The translations under genes and the position numbers were made by a program. Below, piece after piece: positions 8,825-15,843 of a DNA stretch of 64,000 nt (position 1 is its first letter; each line of letters opens with the position of its first letter). The stretch is from Nonomuraea typhae (GTDB lineage: Bacteria; Actinomycetota; Actinomycetes; Streptosporangiales; Streptosporangiaceae): positions 62,001-126,000 of the forward strand of contig NZ_VRLV01000022.1 in assembly GCF_009760925.1 (NCBI RefSeq). The letters are read 5' to 3'. The notes under the pieces were generated by a model. It saw only the letters and a program-made list of their open reading frames with translations, made no database searches and was not told where the DNA came from.

Positions 8825-9535
8825 ATGACGACCGTCCCCACCCCGCCCTGGCGCAAGTCGCCGCGACCGATGAAGCCCCAGCTCAGCCAGGCACTGATCG
8901 TGGAAACCGGGCTGCGCATCCTCGACGCGGAAGGGCTCGACGCGCTGAGCATGCGCAGGGTCGCCCAGGAACTGGAGACCGGTCCCGCCTCGCTCTACGC
9001 GCACGTGTCGAACAAGGAAGAGCTGCTGGACCTGATCTACGACGTGATCCTCGGCGAGATCCGGCTGCCGGAGCCGGACCCGGCCGACTGGCGGCGGCAA
9101 CTGCGCGCCTACGCGCTGGAGGCGCACCGGGTGCTGACCAAGCACAACGACATCTCCAAGACCGCCCTGGTCAGCATCCCCACCGGGCCGAACGCGCTGC
9201 GCGTGGGCGAGTACATGATGCGCCTGCTGGTCTCCGCCGGCATGTCGCCGCTGGACGCCTCCTTCGTCGTCGACCGGCTGTCGCTGTACATCGCCGGGGA
9301 CGCCTTCGAGGGCTCGCAGCACTTCGCCAGGATGCGCACCCAGGGCGTGGACGACCCGAAGACGTACATCGAGGGATTCGTCGGGCAGATCAGGGACTAC
9401 TACCAGTCGCTGCCGCCCGAGCAGTTCCCCACGCTCACCGCCTACGTCGCCGAACTGACCGACCCCGACGGGCAGGCCCGGTTCGAGTTCGGCCTGGACC
9501 TGATGCTGGAAGGCATGGCCGCCCGCATGAAGTGA
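8825..9535 (+). CDS. TetR-family repressor (TetR_C_1 type) of the divergent MFS pump
   Basis: A 236-residue regulator. After a proline-rich lead, the helix-turn-helix is LSQALIVETGLRILDAEG, LSMRRVAQELETGPASLYAHVSNKEELLDLIYD; the C-terminal half resembles the TetR class that binds tetracycline-like ligands (LRAYALEAHRVLTKHND). ATG 8825 is chosen because GAAGGAGG lies 8 nt upstream; a longer in-frame start at 8774 would run through the operator. It is divergent from the DHA2 exporter. Confidence 0.93.
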   Translation: MTTVPTPPWRKSPRPMKPQLSQALIVETGLRILDAEGLDALSMRRVAQELETGPASLYAHVSNKEELLDLIYDVILGEIRLPEPDPADWRRQLRAYALEAHRVLTKHNDISKTALVSIPTGPNALRVGEYMMRLLVSAGMSPLDASFVVDRLSLYIAGDAFEGSQHFARMRTQGVDDPKTYIEGFVGQIRDYYQSLPPEQFPTLTAYVAELTDPDGQARFEFGLDLMLEGMAARMK

Positions 9536-9605
9536 GACGGACTCTTATGGGATAGAGCGTTCAGACCATGGACCGTCTCAGCGCACGTGGGCCACGATAA
9601 GCCAC

Positions 9606-10046
9606 ATGGAACTCACCATCGCGCTCATCGCCCTCACGCTCACCGGTCTCACCGCAGGTCTGTTCTACGCCTTCTCGATGTCCGTCATGTGGGGCCTCAA
9701 CGCCATCGACCCCGCGCAGGCCGGGGCGGCCATGGTCAGCATCAACCGGAAGATCCTCAACCCGTGGCTCTTCATCACCTTCATGGGCTCACCCGTGGCC
9801 GCCCTGATCGCCGGCATCGTCGCCGGGTCACCCGCCGCCCTGTGGTTCTACCTGGCCGCGGGCGTCAACTTCGCCGGCTCGTTCCTGGTGACGGTCGCGA
9901 TCAACGTGCCCATGAACAACGCCCTCGACCAGGGGAAGATGTCGTTCGCCGAGTACTCGCCGCGCTGGACCGCCTTCAACACCCTGCGCACCATCGCGTG
10001 CGTCGCCTCCACGGTCCTGGTCGGCATCGGCATCGCCTATCTGTAG
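9606..10046 (+). CDS. DUF1772 (anthrone oxygenase-like) membrane protein
   Basis: A 146-residue protein with four predicted membrane helices: MELTIALIALTLTGLTAGLF, LFITFMGSPVAALIAGIVAG, LWFYLAAGVNFAGSFLVTV, TLRTIACVASTVLVGIGIAYL. The conserved NVPMNNAL and a tryptophan-rich segment near W119 (SPRWTAFNTLRT) match the DUF1772 family, which includes anthrone oxygenase-like and many uncharacterised members. The gene sits just outside the left boundary of the integrated element, so it was the original neighbour of lpdA. Confidence 0.9.
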   Translation: MELTIALIALTLTGLTAGLFYAFSMSVMWGLNAIDPAQAGAAMVSINRKILNPWLFITFMGSPVAALIAGIVAGSPAALWFYLAAGVNFAGSFLVTVAINVPMNNALDQGKMSFAEYSPRWTAFNTLRTIACVASTVLVGIGIAYL

Positions 10047-10072
10047 CGCCATGACCAGCCTTCTCCGGCCCT

Positions 10073-10099
10073 TAACCCCAGATCACCGATCTGGGGTTA
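10073..10099. terminator. hairpin after the DUF1772 gene
   Basis: taaccccagat (10073-10083) and atctggggtta (10089-10099) form an 11-bp perfect stem with a 5-nt loop, 26 bp after the stop codon. Little U-run follows; symmetric enough to serve the gene to the left and, before the insertion, lpdA. Confidence 0.8.
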
Positions 10100-10116
10100 T
10101 CTCTTCCGAGAAGGGG

Positions 10117-10135
10117 GCTCACATGTTGATCATGT
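10117..10135. repeat. attL of integrated element (19-bp direct repeat, left copy)
   Basis: gctcacatgttgatcatgt, identical to 15825-15843. The right copy is the intact 3' end and stop of lpdA, so this left copy is the duplicated target. Confidence 0.88.
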
Positions 10136-10184
10136 ATGGGCTCTTGGAGATAGCACAAGGGTCTGATCAGGTCAAACAATCAAG

Positions 10185-10226
10185 GAAGCCCCAGCTCACG
10201 GCTTAGATCCGTGAGTCTGGGGCTTC
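10185..10226. terminator. long hairpin inside the left end of the element
   Basis: gaagccccag (10185) with ctggggcttc (ending 10226) and an inner ctcacgg/ccgtgag pair form a 17-bp stem with one bulged base, followed by ttgttggttg. Looks like an intrinsic terminator insulating the element. Confidence 0.75.
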
Positions 10227-10264
10227 TTGTTGGTTGCCGTTGTTCACGGTCATTCGTCGGCAGT

Positions 10265-10283
10265 GTGCTGACCTTGTGCTGAC
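10265..10283. repeat. tandem gtgctgac repeat, left end of element
   Basis: gtgctgac-ctt-gtgctgac, period 11 bp; the same arrangement with gtt as spacer occurs at 15759-15777. Possible arm-type binding sites for the integrase. Confidence 0.6.
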
Positions 10284-10379
10284 CCGTGATGATGGCCGAA
10301 CCGCTAGAGGGGTTGACGAACTGCTGATCGCAGGGGACGGTCACGTGGTAGCTCGAACATCACCAGGAGGCGCAATCTC

Positions 10380-10685
10380 ATGCAATCGACTGGCGACAAC
10401 GTGATCGTTAGCTTCTACTGCAAGGACCCGCACTCGACCGGCACCGCCGACTGCCCGACGTTCTACCGCACAGACCGCGCCTCCTGGATAGTTCAGGGCG
10501 ACAGGCAGGGCAAGCACATCGAGGCGCAACTAACGGGGCTGAAGCCCACCGAGACGTTCGTGGAGATCCCCGACCGGCTGGTGGATCGGCTCGTCCTCAC
10601 GTACGTAAAGGAGCACTATGGAGTCGATCTCTCCGGAACGGCGCGGCGAACTGCTCAGCAAGTCGCGTCACTACCTCAAGCTTGA
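10380..10685 (+). CDS. hypothetical protein of the DUF6879 gene group, 101 aa
   Basis: Begins MQSTGDNVIVSFYCKDPHSTGTADCPTFY and is soluble. An AGGAGG site lies upstream of ATG 10380. The last 68 bp overlap the DUF6879 gene in another frame. Two Cys and the phrase FYCKDPHSTGTADCPTFYRTDR recur in proteins encoded beside DUF6879/XRE genes of actinomycetes as I recall. Function unknown; the context suggests the same regulatory group. Confidence 0.75.
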   Translation: MQSTGDNVIVSFYCKDPHSTGTADCPTFYRTDRASWIVQGDRQGKHIEAQLTGLKPTETFVEIPDRLVDRLVLTYVKEHYGVDLSGTARRTAQQVASLPQA

Positions 10686-11127
10686 GCTGCGCGACGACTA
10701 CCAGATAGACCACGACCTGCTGAACACATGGCGACGGGACCCCGCCGAAGTGCTGGCGGGTCCCGCGCTCGTCTGGCGGGATCAGGTAGTCCAAGACCAT
10801 GCTGCTGGGCAAAGCTGGCGGCGGCTGCGTGTGGTGTCTGAACCGCTTTCGGAGTACCACAGATTCGCCTACATCTTCGCTGGGCCGGGAGTCGCTGCGG
10901 GGGAGCAAATGCGTTACCTTCCGCGCCGACTGGTCTCGGCTGTTCCTCTGCCCGGCAACGACTGCTTCGTGCTGGACGGCCAGTTGGCCATGTTCAATGT
11001 GCTCGACGGCAACAACAACCGTGTAGATGTTCAGCTAACGGACAACCCCGACGTGGTGAAGTTCTGCCGCGACTCATTCGAGGCGGCCTGGATGATGGCG
11101 ACGCCTTACCCTCAATATCAGGTCTAG
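10618..11127 (+). CDS. DUF6879 family protein
   Basis: A 169-residue protein starting MESISPERRGELLSKSRHYLKLELRDDY, preceded by AAGGAG. WRRLRVVSEPLSEYHRFAY, GEQMRYLPR and a C-terminal SFEAAWMMATPYPQY match the DUF6879 family, which is nearly always next to an XRE/DUF5753 regulator. It is 9 bp upstream of that regulator here. The biochemical role is unknown; a toxin- or partner-like role to the XRE protein has been suggested by genomic context only. Confidence 0.87.
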   Translation: MESISPERRGELLSKSRHYLKLELRDDYQIDHDLLNTWRRDPAEVLAGPALVWRDQVVQDHAAGQSWRRLRVVSEPLSEYHRFAYIFAGPGVAAGEQMRYLPRRLVSAVPLPGNDCFVLDGQLAMFNVLDGNNNRVDVQLTDNPDVVKFCRDSFEAAWMMATPYPQYQV

Positions 11128-11136
11128 AACTGCACT

Positions 11137-11994
11137 ATGACCGAGCAAGCAGATGTCGCAAAGAAAGCGTTTGGCGCCAGACTCCGCAATATTCGTCGTG
11201 ACGCTGGAATGAACGCAAAACAGTTGGCGGAAAGACTGGGTTGCCATCCCGCGAAGATCAGCCGTATCGAGTTGGGGCAGTCCAACGCATCTGAGGACGA
11301 CATCCGGGAATGGGCCATCGCCTGCGGGGTGGCGCGACTCCTTCCCGAACTGATCGCGACTCGCCGCGAGATCGCGCTCATGTGGGAGGAGCACCGCCAG
11401 GCCATGCGGGCCGGGCAGCCATACATCCAGGCGCAGGGGACCGCCCTGTATGAGCGGACAAAACTGTTGAAGGTCTATGAATCCGGGGTTGTTCCGGGCA
11501 TCCTGCAAACGCGCGGCTACGTCTATGGCGTCATGGAAGCCAATGCGCACCTATATGGACTACCCACAGATGATCTGACAGAAGCAACAGATGCCAGACT
11601 TTCGCGCCAACATCTAGTCACTGACGGCCACAATAGGTACGCGTTTGTTCTGGAAGTCGGGGCACTCAATGCTTCCATGGGTGACACCGAGGCAATGCAC
11701 GAGCAGTTCGACTTTCTCATTCGGGTTAGTAGGCTGCCCAACGTCTCACTCGGCATCATTCCCTCGGCAAGGCGGAGGATTCTGTATCCGGGGGAATGTT
11801 TCTACATTTTCGATGATCAGCTCGTCCGTGACGATCTCTGGACGGGGCGAATCCGGACCAATAGGCCGGATGAGATCGCTGTGTATCTGAAAGCGTTCGA
11901 GATGCTCCGCTCGATGGCCGTGTACGGAGATCCAGCCCGAGCCCTGGTCGAAGAGGCTCGGAGACGCTTGCCGCAATCAGGCGCAATTTCGTAG
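11137..11994 (+). CDS. XRE-family regulator with DUF5753 (Scr1-type) domain
   Basis: A 285-residue protein. Residues 7-75 are a Cro/C1 helix-turn-helix: FGARLRNIRRDAGMNAKQLAERLG, CHPAKISRIELGQSNASEDDI. Residues ~100-280 are the DUF5753 domain (YERTKLLKVYESGVVPGILQTRGYV; LRVSRLPNVSLGIIPS is the recognisable core). These pair with DUF397 and DUF6879 proteins in actinomycete development and antibiotic control. Here all three partner types lie within 2 kb on the mobile element. ATG 11137 gives the usual N-terminus. Confidence 0.93.
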   Translation: MTEQADVAKKAFGARLRNIRRDAGMNAKQLAERLGCHPAKISRIELGQSNASEDDIREWAIACGVARLLPELIATRREIALMWEEHRQAMRAGQPYIQAQGTALYERTKLLKVYESGVVPGILQTRGYVYGVMEANAHLYGLPTDDLTEATDARLSRQHLVTDGHNRYAFVLEVGALNASMGDTEAMHEQFDFLIRVSRLPNVSLGIIPSARRRILYPGECFYIFDDQLVRDDLWTGRIRTNRPDEIAVYLKAFEMLRSMAVYGDPARALVEEARRRLPQSGAIS

Positions 11995-12027
11995 ACCCGA
12001 GAGGGCGTCACCCTTCAGAGTCGATGC

Positions 12028-12285
12028 ATGGCCCTCGCACACACAGCACACCGCCGGTACGCGAAGCCCCTTGCCTGCTATGACGGGCCTCCCGCGCAGC
12101 GCCAGATCGAGACCGTCATCGACGGCTTCACGGTGAAGCGGGAGGAGTCGGGGTTGCGGGCGGTTCATGACCGCAGCGGCTACGACGTGTTCGTGCCGGC
12201 CGAGGACCTGCCAGAGCTGAAACGGCGTGCCACCGAGCTGGGGGGCGCTCATGGAGCGGATCTACGCGCGGCGGGTGCACTTTAG
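12028..12285 (+). CDS. small hypothetical protein, 85 aa
   Basis: Soluble; contains ETVIDGFTVKREESGLRAVHDRSGYDVFVPAEDLPELKRRA with alternating strands and helices. No close family recognised. No strong ribosome site before ATG 12028, so the true start could lie further in. It overlaps the next short ORF, which suggests a small coupled group on the element. Confidence 0.55.
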   Translation: MALAHTAHRRYAKPLACYDGPPAQRQIETVIDGFTVKREESGLRAVHDRSGYDVFVPAEDLPELKRRATELGGAHGADLRAAGAL

Positions 12286-12328
12286 CGGCCTGTGCTGGTT
12301 GTGCAGGGGCGGGGCGGCGGCCTCATGA
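12251..12328 (+). CDS. possible 25-aa peptide with CWLC motif
   Basis: MERIYARRVHFSGLCWLC... starts inside the previous gene after a GGGGG stretch and stops at TGA 12326-12328, overlapping ATG 12325 of the next ORF in ATGA form. Its coupling on both sides is the only support; it may be chance. Confidence 0.35.
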   Translation: MERIYARRVHFSGLCWLCRGGAAAS

Positions 12329-12582
12329 GGCTGGAGATCTGCTGGAAGCGGCACTTCCAGGACACCGAATACGGGATGGTCGGGGAGATCAAGGCGTTCT
12401 CCGTCGTTGAGCACTAGCGCGAGTTCAGCCTTTATCCCCGCCTGCCGGATCATCAGGGTGTTCCCCTGCTGTCGGAGAGCTTCGACTCCATTGAGGAGGC
12501 GAAGGCCCGCGCCGAGGTGCTGCTGGGAGAGTTCCTGGCAGCGTTCCTGGCCGGGGCGACGGCCCGGCGCAAGGCGTCCTAA
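12325..12582 (+). pseudogene. 85-codon ORF interrupted by one in-frame amber codon
   Basis: MRLEICWKRHFQDTEYGM... reads for 30 codons to TAG at 12415-12417, then continues in the same frame (REFSLYPRLPDHQGV...LLGEFLAAFLAGATARRKAS) to TAA at 12580-12582. The two halves look like one small protein of a family that begins with similar residues. Either a nonsense mutation in a decaying cargo gene or a real short product of 30 residues. No function recognised. Confidence 0.55.
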
Positions 12583-12786
12583 AAGTTCACGGCTGGCGGG
12601 ACGTCCCCCATTGCGTTCAGCCGTGGGCATGGCCTGGCCCGTTCCGGGTTGTTGGGGAGCCCGGAGACACGGTCCCGCGAAGGAACACACCCGTGTCAGG
12701 GCTGGCCGTGCGGTGGTCCCGCTGGTGCCGCAACGGCGGGGCCGCCACGAACCCCATCCACCACACCGCTAGGAGGTCTGTTCAGC

Positions 12787-13008
12787 ATGTCTGTGGACTT
12801 GTACGCCAGAGAGCTGGGTCCGTTGGCTTTCCGCCGCCTGTGCGGCGGCAGCAACAACGAGGACGGAGAAGGCGAGTCGTGCGTCATGATCGCCCCGCTT
12901 GCGGGCGTGGCTGATGCGTTCGCCCTGCGTGACTCCAAGAACCCGGATGCCGGGACGCTCCGCTTCACCGGTGCCGAGCTTCGCGCGGCCGGACTGAAGA
13001 CCATCTAG
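12787..13008 (+). CDS. DUF397 domain protein
   Basis: A 73-residue protein with AGGAGG 10 nt upstream of ATG 12787. The segment GESCVMIAPL...ADAFALRDSKNPDAGTLRFTGAE is the DUF397 signature (here with a Ser-Cys-Val core and RDSK-P). DUF397 proteins are the small partners of XRE/DUF5753 regulators, such as the one 800 bp upstream. It completes the regulatory set on the element. Confidence 0.85.
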   Translation: MSVDLYARELGPLAFRRLCGGSNNEDGEGESCVMIAPLAGVADAFALRDSKNPDAGTLRFTGAELRAAGLKTI

Positions 13009-13084
13009 AACGCCGTCCGGGGCGGTCCCCGCCCGCCTGAATCAGGCAGGGGCCGTCCCGTCCTTCGACTGTACGGGGGAATCG

Positions 13085-13489
13085 TTGGAACTGCTGCTGC
13101 ACTGGCACGCCTACACCTGGAACGGCAATGGTGCGGATCTGGCCCGTGAAGACGAACGCCGCCCGACTTCGCCGGACTTCTTTAGTTCGTTGTTGCCGCC
13201 CATGCGGACTGGGGAGTGGCTGGCCAAACCCGCATCGCGGATCGCCGAGACGTTCGAGGACGTGGACAAGGCCATTGAGTGGATGCGAACCCAGTACGCG
13301 CCCGCATCAGCCCACGACCCGATCTCCATGTCTCACCACCAGCGCGAGGCATACGGCCTGTTGCCGGGCGGGGTGGATGTGCAGTGGGGCTGCTGGCTGC
13401 CCGGAGGGCGCTTCCTCACGGTCGGGATGATCTGTTGCCCGAACCGGCACGTGAACCATCCGTGCCCCAAGCGCGGTGACGGCCGGTAG
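13085..13489 (+). CDS. hypothetical cargo protein, 134 aa
   Basis: Starts at TTG 13085 behind GGGGGAA; reads MELLLHWHAYTWNGNGADLARED. Contains a WMRTQYAPASAHDP stretch and a C-terminal cluster CWLPGGRFLTVGMICCPNRH-CP with several Cys and His, possibly metal-binding. Family unknown. Lies between DUF397 and the transposon remnant in the element. Confidence 0.65.
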   Translation: MELLLHWHAYTWNGNGADLAREDERRPTSPDFFSSLLPPMRTGEWLAKPASRIAETFEDVDKAIEWMRTQYAPASAHDPISMSHHQREAYGLLPGGVDVQWGCWLPGGRFLTVGMICCPNRHVNHPCPKRGDGR

Positions 13490-13549
13490 CGGCCGGCAAA
13501 CCGCCCGCTGATCATCAGCCCTGGTCACAGGTCTCGAAGGAGTCGCCCG

Positions 13550-13636
13550 ATGCCGCGTAGACACCTGTACTTCCTGGCCCCGTTCCTGTTGCTGGCGCTG
13601 GCCGGTGGCTGGGCTCTGGCCCTACTGGACTTCTGA
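13550..13636 (+). CDS. 28-aa single-span membrane peptide
   Basis: MPRRHLYFLAPFLLLALAGG... with a basic N-terminus and one hydrophobic segment, ending LDF. A GAAGGAG site is 8 nt upstream of ATG 13550. Function unknown. It ends 15 bp before the IS remnant. Confidence 0.5.
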   Translation: MPRRHLYFLAPFLLLALAGGWALALLDF

Positions 13637-13651
13637 GAGACCAGCCCGGCC

Positions 13652-14577
13652 TAGGAGCTGTTTCTTGGTTCTTGTGACAATTCGTGATGGTCTTGCCCCG
13701 CTGAATCTATGGGGCGTGGAGATCTGACGAATGCCGAGTGGGAGCGGCTGGTAGCGCTGCTGCCTGAAGGTGGCAGGCGTGGTGGCCGGTGGAACGATCA
13801 CCGGATGGTGATCAATGGTGTGCTTTACCGGGCGCGGACGGGATTGCCGTGGCGGGACCTGCCCGAGCGGTTCGGTTCGTGGATCACCATCTACAAGCGG
13901 CATCGCCGCTGATCCGCCGACGGCACCTGGCAGCGGCTGCTCACCGCGGTGCAAGCCGCCCAGGACGCCGAGGGGCGCCTGGACTGGAACATCGCAGTGG
14001 ACTCCACCACGGTCCGCGCTCACCAGCACGCCGCCGGAGCGCCTCACACCGCGCCGGCGCCCGTGCGGCAAAAGGGGGACGCGCCGGGGACAAAGCAGGG
14101 CGATCCGGTACTGGCCGCGCTGGCCGCCCAACTGGAGGCGGTGGTCAAGCTGGCGAATGCCCAGGCCGCTCCCGCGGCGGCTTCACCACCAAGATTCACC
14201 TGGCCGCCGACGGACGCTGCCGCGTGCTGGGTCTGCTGATCACCGCGGGGCAGCGCGGTGACAGCCCGCAACTGCCAGCCGTGCTGGCCCGCATCCGCGT
14301 TCCCCGGCGCGGACCGGGACGCCCCCGCACCCGGCCCGAACACCTGAGCGCCGACAAGGCCTACAGCTCCCGCGCCAACCGCCGGCTGCTACGCCGCCGC
14401 AAGATCCGGCACACCATCCCCGAACCCCGCGACCAGCGCGCCAACCGCCGCAACCGCGGCTCCGCCGGAGGCCGGCCCACCAGCTTCGACACCGAGCGCT
14501 ACAAACAGCGCAATGTCGTCGAACGCGCGATCAACCGGCTGAAGAACTTCCGCGCCGCGGCCACTCGATACGACAAG
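13652..14577 (+). mobile_element. truncated IS5-family insertion sequence
   Basis: The left end gagctgtttcttgg fits the common actinomycete IS5-type terminus; the right end is missing, the sequence breaking off after the codon for Lys in RYDK. The last ~20 residues and terminal repeat expected of such elements are absent and replaced by integrase coding sequence. Confidence 0.75.
13709..14577 (+). pseudogene. IS5-family transposase, broken by nonsense, frameshift and 3' truncation
   Basis: MGRGDLTNAEWERLVALLPE...YKRHRR stops at TGA 13910-13912, where the family has Trp; the same frame continues SADGTWQRLLTAVQAAQDAEGRLDW, NIAVDSTTVRAHQHAAGA (first Asp of the DDE triad). A one-base loss near 14160 moves the rest (RSRGGFTTKIHLAADGR, LSADKAYSSRANRRLLRRR, ERYKQRNVVERAINRLKN with the final Glu) into another frame. 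The end is cut at RYDK. Inactive. Confidence 0.88.
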
Positions 14578-15765
14578 AAATGCGAGTGCGCCGAGACCAA
14601 GACCGGGCGCAGACTCAACCTCCGCAAGTCCGACGACCGTAAGGCCGCTGAAAGGGTATGGGCCAAGTGCGCCCACTCCTGGACGGTCCGCTACCGGCTC
14701 GGCGGGCGCACCTCCAAGCAGCAAGAGCAGTCCTACCCACACGAGATGAAGCGCGACGCCGAAGCGTTCATCCTGGAGATCAAGTCCGACAAGGTGTCCG
14801 GCCTGCGCCGCACCATCGACCCCAAGGCCGGTGCGATCACGTTCGAGTCCTTCGCGGAGAAGTGGCTCGCTGGGCGGGTCAGCCTCGCCCCCAAGAGCAT
14901 CGAGGTATACCGCTCGTGCCTCAAGAACCTGATCAACCCAACCATCGGACATATGCGGCTCAACGCCGTCACCCGCCAGACCATCAAGAACCTGATCTCG
15001 GCCCTGAGCAAGGGGGGCTACGCGCCGAACTCCGTGAATGGCGCGTACCGCGTGATCGCGGAAATCCTCAGCGAGGCGGCGAAAGACAAGCTCATTCCCG
15101 AATCGCCTTGCGTGGACATTGAGCTACCCAACCCCGCACAGCACCAGGACTTCTACGTCCCGTCATGGGGACAGATCAAGTCACTCGCCGACTCGATGCC
15201 CGCCCAATGGCGGGCAACGGTGTGGCTCATGGCTGGATGCGGTCTGCGCGTCTCCGAAGCGTTCGCCGTGGGGACCGGATGCGAGATGTTCGGTGGTAAG
15301 CGTCTGCGCATCCACGAGCAGATCACCCGTAAGCGCGTACCCGGCCCTCTCAAGCATCGGGAGGAGGGCGACTACCGCGACATGCCGTTGCCGCCCTTCG
15401 TGGCCGAAGCAATCGCCACGCACATCGACGACCATGGGACGACTGACGGGTACCTCTTCACGGGGCGCGTGGAAGGCTTCGTGAAGTACGAGTCCTACCG
15501 CACGGCCTTCGTGGCCGCCGTCAAGAAGGCGGGTCTCCCCGAAGACTTCACGCCTCACGGGCTCCGCCACGCCTACGCCTCGATGCAACTCGCTCAGGGC
15601 ATCCCCATCACGGACGTGTCCCGATGGCTGGGACACCAGGACATGGGGATCACCTTCCGCACGTACGGCCACCTCGTGGACGAGGCATGGGATACGGCGG
15701 TCAGCCTCATGCAGACCGCCTACCAGACAGGCATCTCCACCAACGTGGCCGCCGCAGCGTGCTGA
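14578..15765 (+). CDS. tyrosine recombinase (integrase) of the lpdA element, 5' end fused to IS remnant
   Basis: Integrase of the phage/pSAM2 type. An N-terminal zinc-like lead (KCECAETKTGRR, WAKCAHSWTVRY) is followed by a SAM-like core-binding domain (TFESFAEKWLAGRVSLAPKSI) and the catalytic domain with Arg in AGCGLRVSEAF, HGLRHAYAS, WLGHQDMGIT and the nucleophile Tyr in TFRTYGHL. No start codon exists at the true N-terminus; the frame is open back to 13789 through the transposon remnant. ATG 14746 would give a shortened form. Stop at 15763-15765 lies in the right-hand tandem repeat, 60 bp from attR. Confidence 0.82.
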   Translation, partial: KCECAETKTGRRLNLRKSDDRKAAERVWAKCAHSWTVRYRLGGRTSKQQEQSYPHEMKRDAEAFILEIKSDKVSGLRRTIDPKAGAITFESFAEKWLAGRVSLAPKSIEVYRSCLKNLINPTIGHMRLNAVTRQTIKNLISALSKGGYAPNSVNGAYRVIAEILSEAAKDKLIPESPCVDIELPNPAQHQDFYVPSWGQIKSLADSMPAQWRATVWLMAGCGLRVSEAFAVGTGCEMFGGKRLRIHEQITRKRVPGPLKHREEGDYRDMPLPPFVAEAIATHIDDHGTTDGYLFTGRVEGFVKYESYRTAFVAAVKKAGLPEDFTPHGLRHAYASMQLAQGIPITDVSRWLGHQDMGITFRTYGHLVDEAWDTAVSLMQTAYQTGISTNVAAAAC

Positions 15766-15777
15766 CGTTGTGCTGAC
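15759..15777. repeat. tandem gtgctgac repeat, right end of element
   Basis: gtgctgac-gtt-gtgctgac, matching 10265-10283 in 18 of 19 positions and in the same orientation; overlaps the integrase stop codon. Candidate integrase arm site. Confidence 0.6.
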
Positions 15778-15824
15778 ATTTACAGACCGGAAATGCCTGT
15801 CTAGCAGGCACTTTTGCCCACCAA

Positions 15825-15843
15825 GCTCACATGTTGATCATGT
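15825..15843. repeat. attR of integrated element (right copy, 3' end of lpdA)
   Basis: gctcacatgttgatcatgt; spans the lpdA stop codon (15827-15829) and its last four codons. Identical to 10117-10135. The element therefore uses a protein gene's end, not a tRNA, as attB. Confidence 0.88.

Larger units (their letters stand above)
10117..15843. mobile_element. integrative element inserted at the 3' end of lpdA
   Basis: About 5.7 kb bounded by the 19-bp perfect repeat gctcacatgttgatcatgt. It carries a tyrosine recombinase gene reading toward the right end, 11-bp-period repeats near both ends, an XRE/DUF5753 regulator with DUF6879 and DUF397 partners, and several small ORFs. No replication or transfer gene is seen, so it is a minimal or decayed form of an actinomycete integrative element or prophage. 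The integrase 5' end is replaced by a truncated IS5-like sequence, which may have fixed the element in place. lpdA is kept intact by the right att copy. Confidence 0.88.

Noticed and set aside
14389-14952. 187-codon reverse-strand frame across the transposase-integrase junction
   Set aside because: Antisense to two recognisable coding segments; Val/Gly/Ala-rich shadow.
13789-15765. A single 658-residue protein
   Set aside because: Its first third is the wrong frame of a transposase and the rest is integrase; it is an accidental fusion frame, not a natural gene.
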